A stretch of 64,000 nucleotides of DNA, from the NCBI GenBank assembly GCA_024233835.1, contig JACKPC010000001.1, positions 434,001 through 498,000 on the forward strand, read 5' to 3'. This DNA comes from Leptospiraceae bacterium. Its GTDB lineage: Bacteria; Spirochaetota; Leptospiria; Leptospirales; Leptospiraceae. Positions 63,426 to 64,000 of this stretch are shown here, piece by piece; the first letter of the stretch is position 1; each line of letters begins with the position of its first letter. Below the pieces are notes generated by a model. It made no database searches and was not told the DNA's origin. It worked only from the letters and a program-made list of their open reading frames with translations. A program made the translations under genes and the position numbers.

Positions 63426-64000
63426 TGTATTTAAAAAAGCTAAAATTACAGAATTTTAGAAATCATAAAGATACCGAACTTGTCTTCTCCGATGGACTTA
63501 ACTTTTTTATTGGAAATAATGGGGAGGGCAAGACCAACCTTTTAGAAGCAATTCACTCTATTAGTACCTTTAAAAGTTTTCGGGGGAATTCTAACCGGGA
63601 ACTAACTCTTTGGGATGACTCTTTTTTCTACATAAAGGCCGAGTTTGAGAGTCTGGGTGAAGATAAAAGAATTGAATTTGCTTTTCAAAAATTAGATAAA
63701 GATAAAATAAAAATGAAATTAAACGGGGAAGCTGTTACGAAAAAAGTGGACCTCGTTGGTGAATTTAAAAGTATTATCTATTCTCCTGTTGATATGGAAA
63801 TTATCGAAGGAGGACCAAAGAAAAGGCGAAAATTTTTAGATACCCTGATTGCAGGTTTTGATAGAAGGTATTATAAGAATTTATTAGAATATAATGGTAT
63901 TTTAAAAAGGAGAAATACTCTCCTTAAGAAACGACAGGTTTTAAAAGCTGAGCTATTTCCCTGGAACAAACTTTTAGTGGAAAGAGGTACTTTAATCCAG
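63425..64000 (+). CDS. recF: RecF recombination protein, 3' partial
   Basis: 192 codons to the window end without a stop, from ATG 63425 which overlaps dnaN (TAATG). LKLQNFRNHKDTELVFSDGL and the Walker A GNNGEGKTNLLEAI (about 34-47) are RecF signatures. It loads RecA at gaps. Order dnaA-dnaN-recF is that of many bacterial origins. Confidence 0.93.
   Translation, partial: MYLKKLKLQNFRNHKDTELVFSDGLNFFIGNNGEGKTNLLEAIHSISTFKSFRGNSNRELTLWDDSFFYIKAEFESLGEDKRIEFAFQKLDKDKIKMKLNGEAVTKKVDLVGEFKSIIYSPVDMEIIEGGPKKRRKFLDTLIAGFDRRYYKNLLEYNGILKRRNTLLKKRQVLKAELFPWNKLLVERGTLIQ

Overview
The window looks like a stretch of a spirochaete chromosome, most likely from the Leptospira/Leptonema/Turneriella branch. 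The evidence is a flagellar gene run (fliD; flbD-motA-motB-fliL), an LPS-type KDO activation gene (kdsB), many lipoproteins, and a large set of SpoIIE phosphatases and STAS proteins. The right end carries dnaA-dnaN-recF, so it lies close to the replication origin. The DNA is AT-rich, and most genes are packed into short operons with ATGA or single-base overlaps. No rRNA, tRNA or CRISPR array was seen.

Layout. 0-1.3 kb: the end of a thiolase gene and a small membrane protein. 1.3-7.8 kb: signalling genes (7TM-HAMP-SpoIIE-TPR protein, PAS-GAF histidine kinase, REC-GGDEF-EAL protein). 7.8-12.5 kb, minus strand: a leftward run with a BolA-like protein, an SGNH lipoprotein, a CbbX-type AAA+ ATPase, a PIG-L/LmbE deacetylase (BshB1-like) and a partner protein. 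12.6-16.5 kb: amine oxidase, chemotaxis receptor, cysE. 16.5-28.7 kb: partner-switching genes (ATPase, STAS, SpoIIE, TPR) and a sensor / STAS-acidic-repeat protein / murJ operon.

28.7-43.6 kb is an accessory island. It holds two PD-(D/E)XK proteins with shared ends and different cores, a RelE/ParE-type toxin-antitoxin pair, an XRE regulator and an HNH protein. A KilA-N gene sits between 114-bp direct repeats. These are followed by a DEAH helicase-HNH fusion and a DUF262 / AAA (DUF3696-like) / toxin-like cassette whose last gene appears frameshifted. The island ends with two tiny coupled membrane proteins, a remnant resembling a phosphorothioation-associated methyltransferase, and several families of palindromic repeats.

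43.6-64 kb returns to core genes: an HD protein, fliD and its neighbour, a WbuC-like cupin, a BFD-like iron-sulfur protein, a STAS protein and PII. These are followed by a nitrilase-like protein without its cysteine, a NUDIX protein, a glycosyltransferase, flbD-motA-motB-fliL-kdsB, a run of uncharacterised exported proteins, and dnaA-(candidate oriC)-dnaN-recF.

Most notable points: the three-gene defence-like cassette with a frameshifted toxin-like tail; chimeric nuclease genes that appear to swap cores; a DnaA whose DNA-recognition signature is altered beside an origin with non-standard repeated 9-mers; and two exported proteins whose reading frames appear to start at a non-canonical codon.
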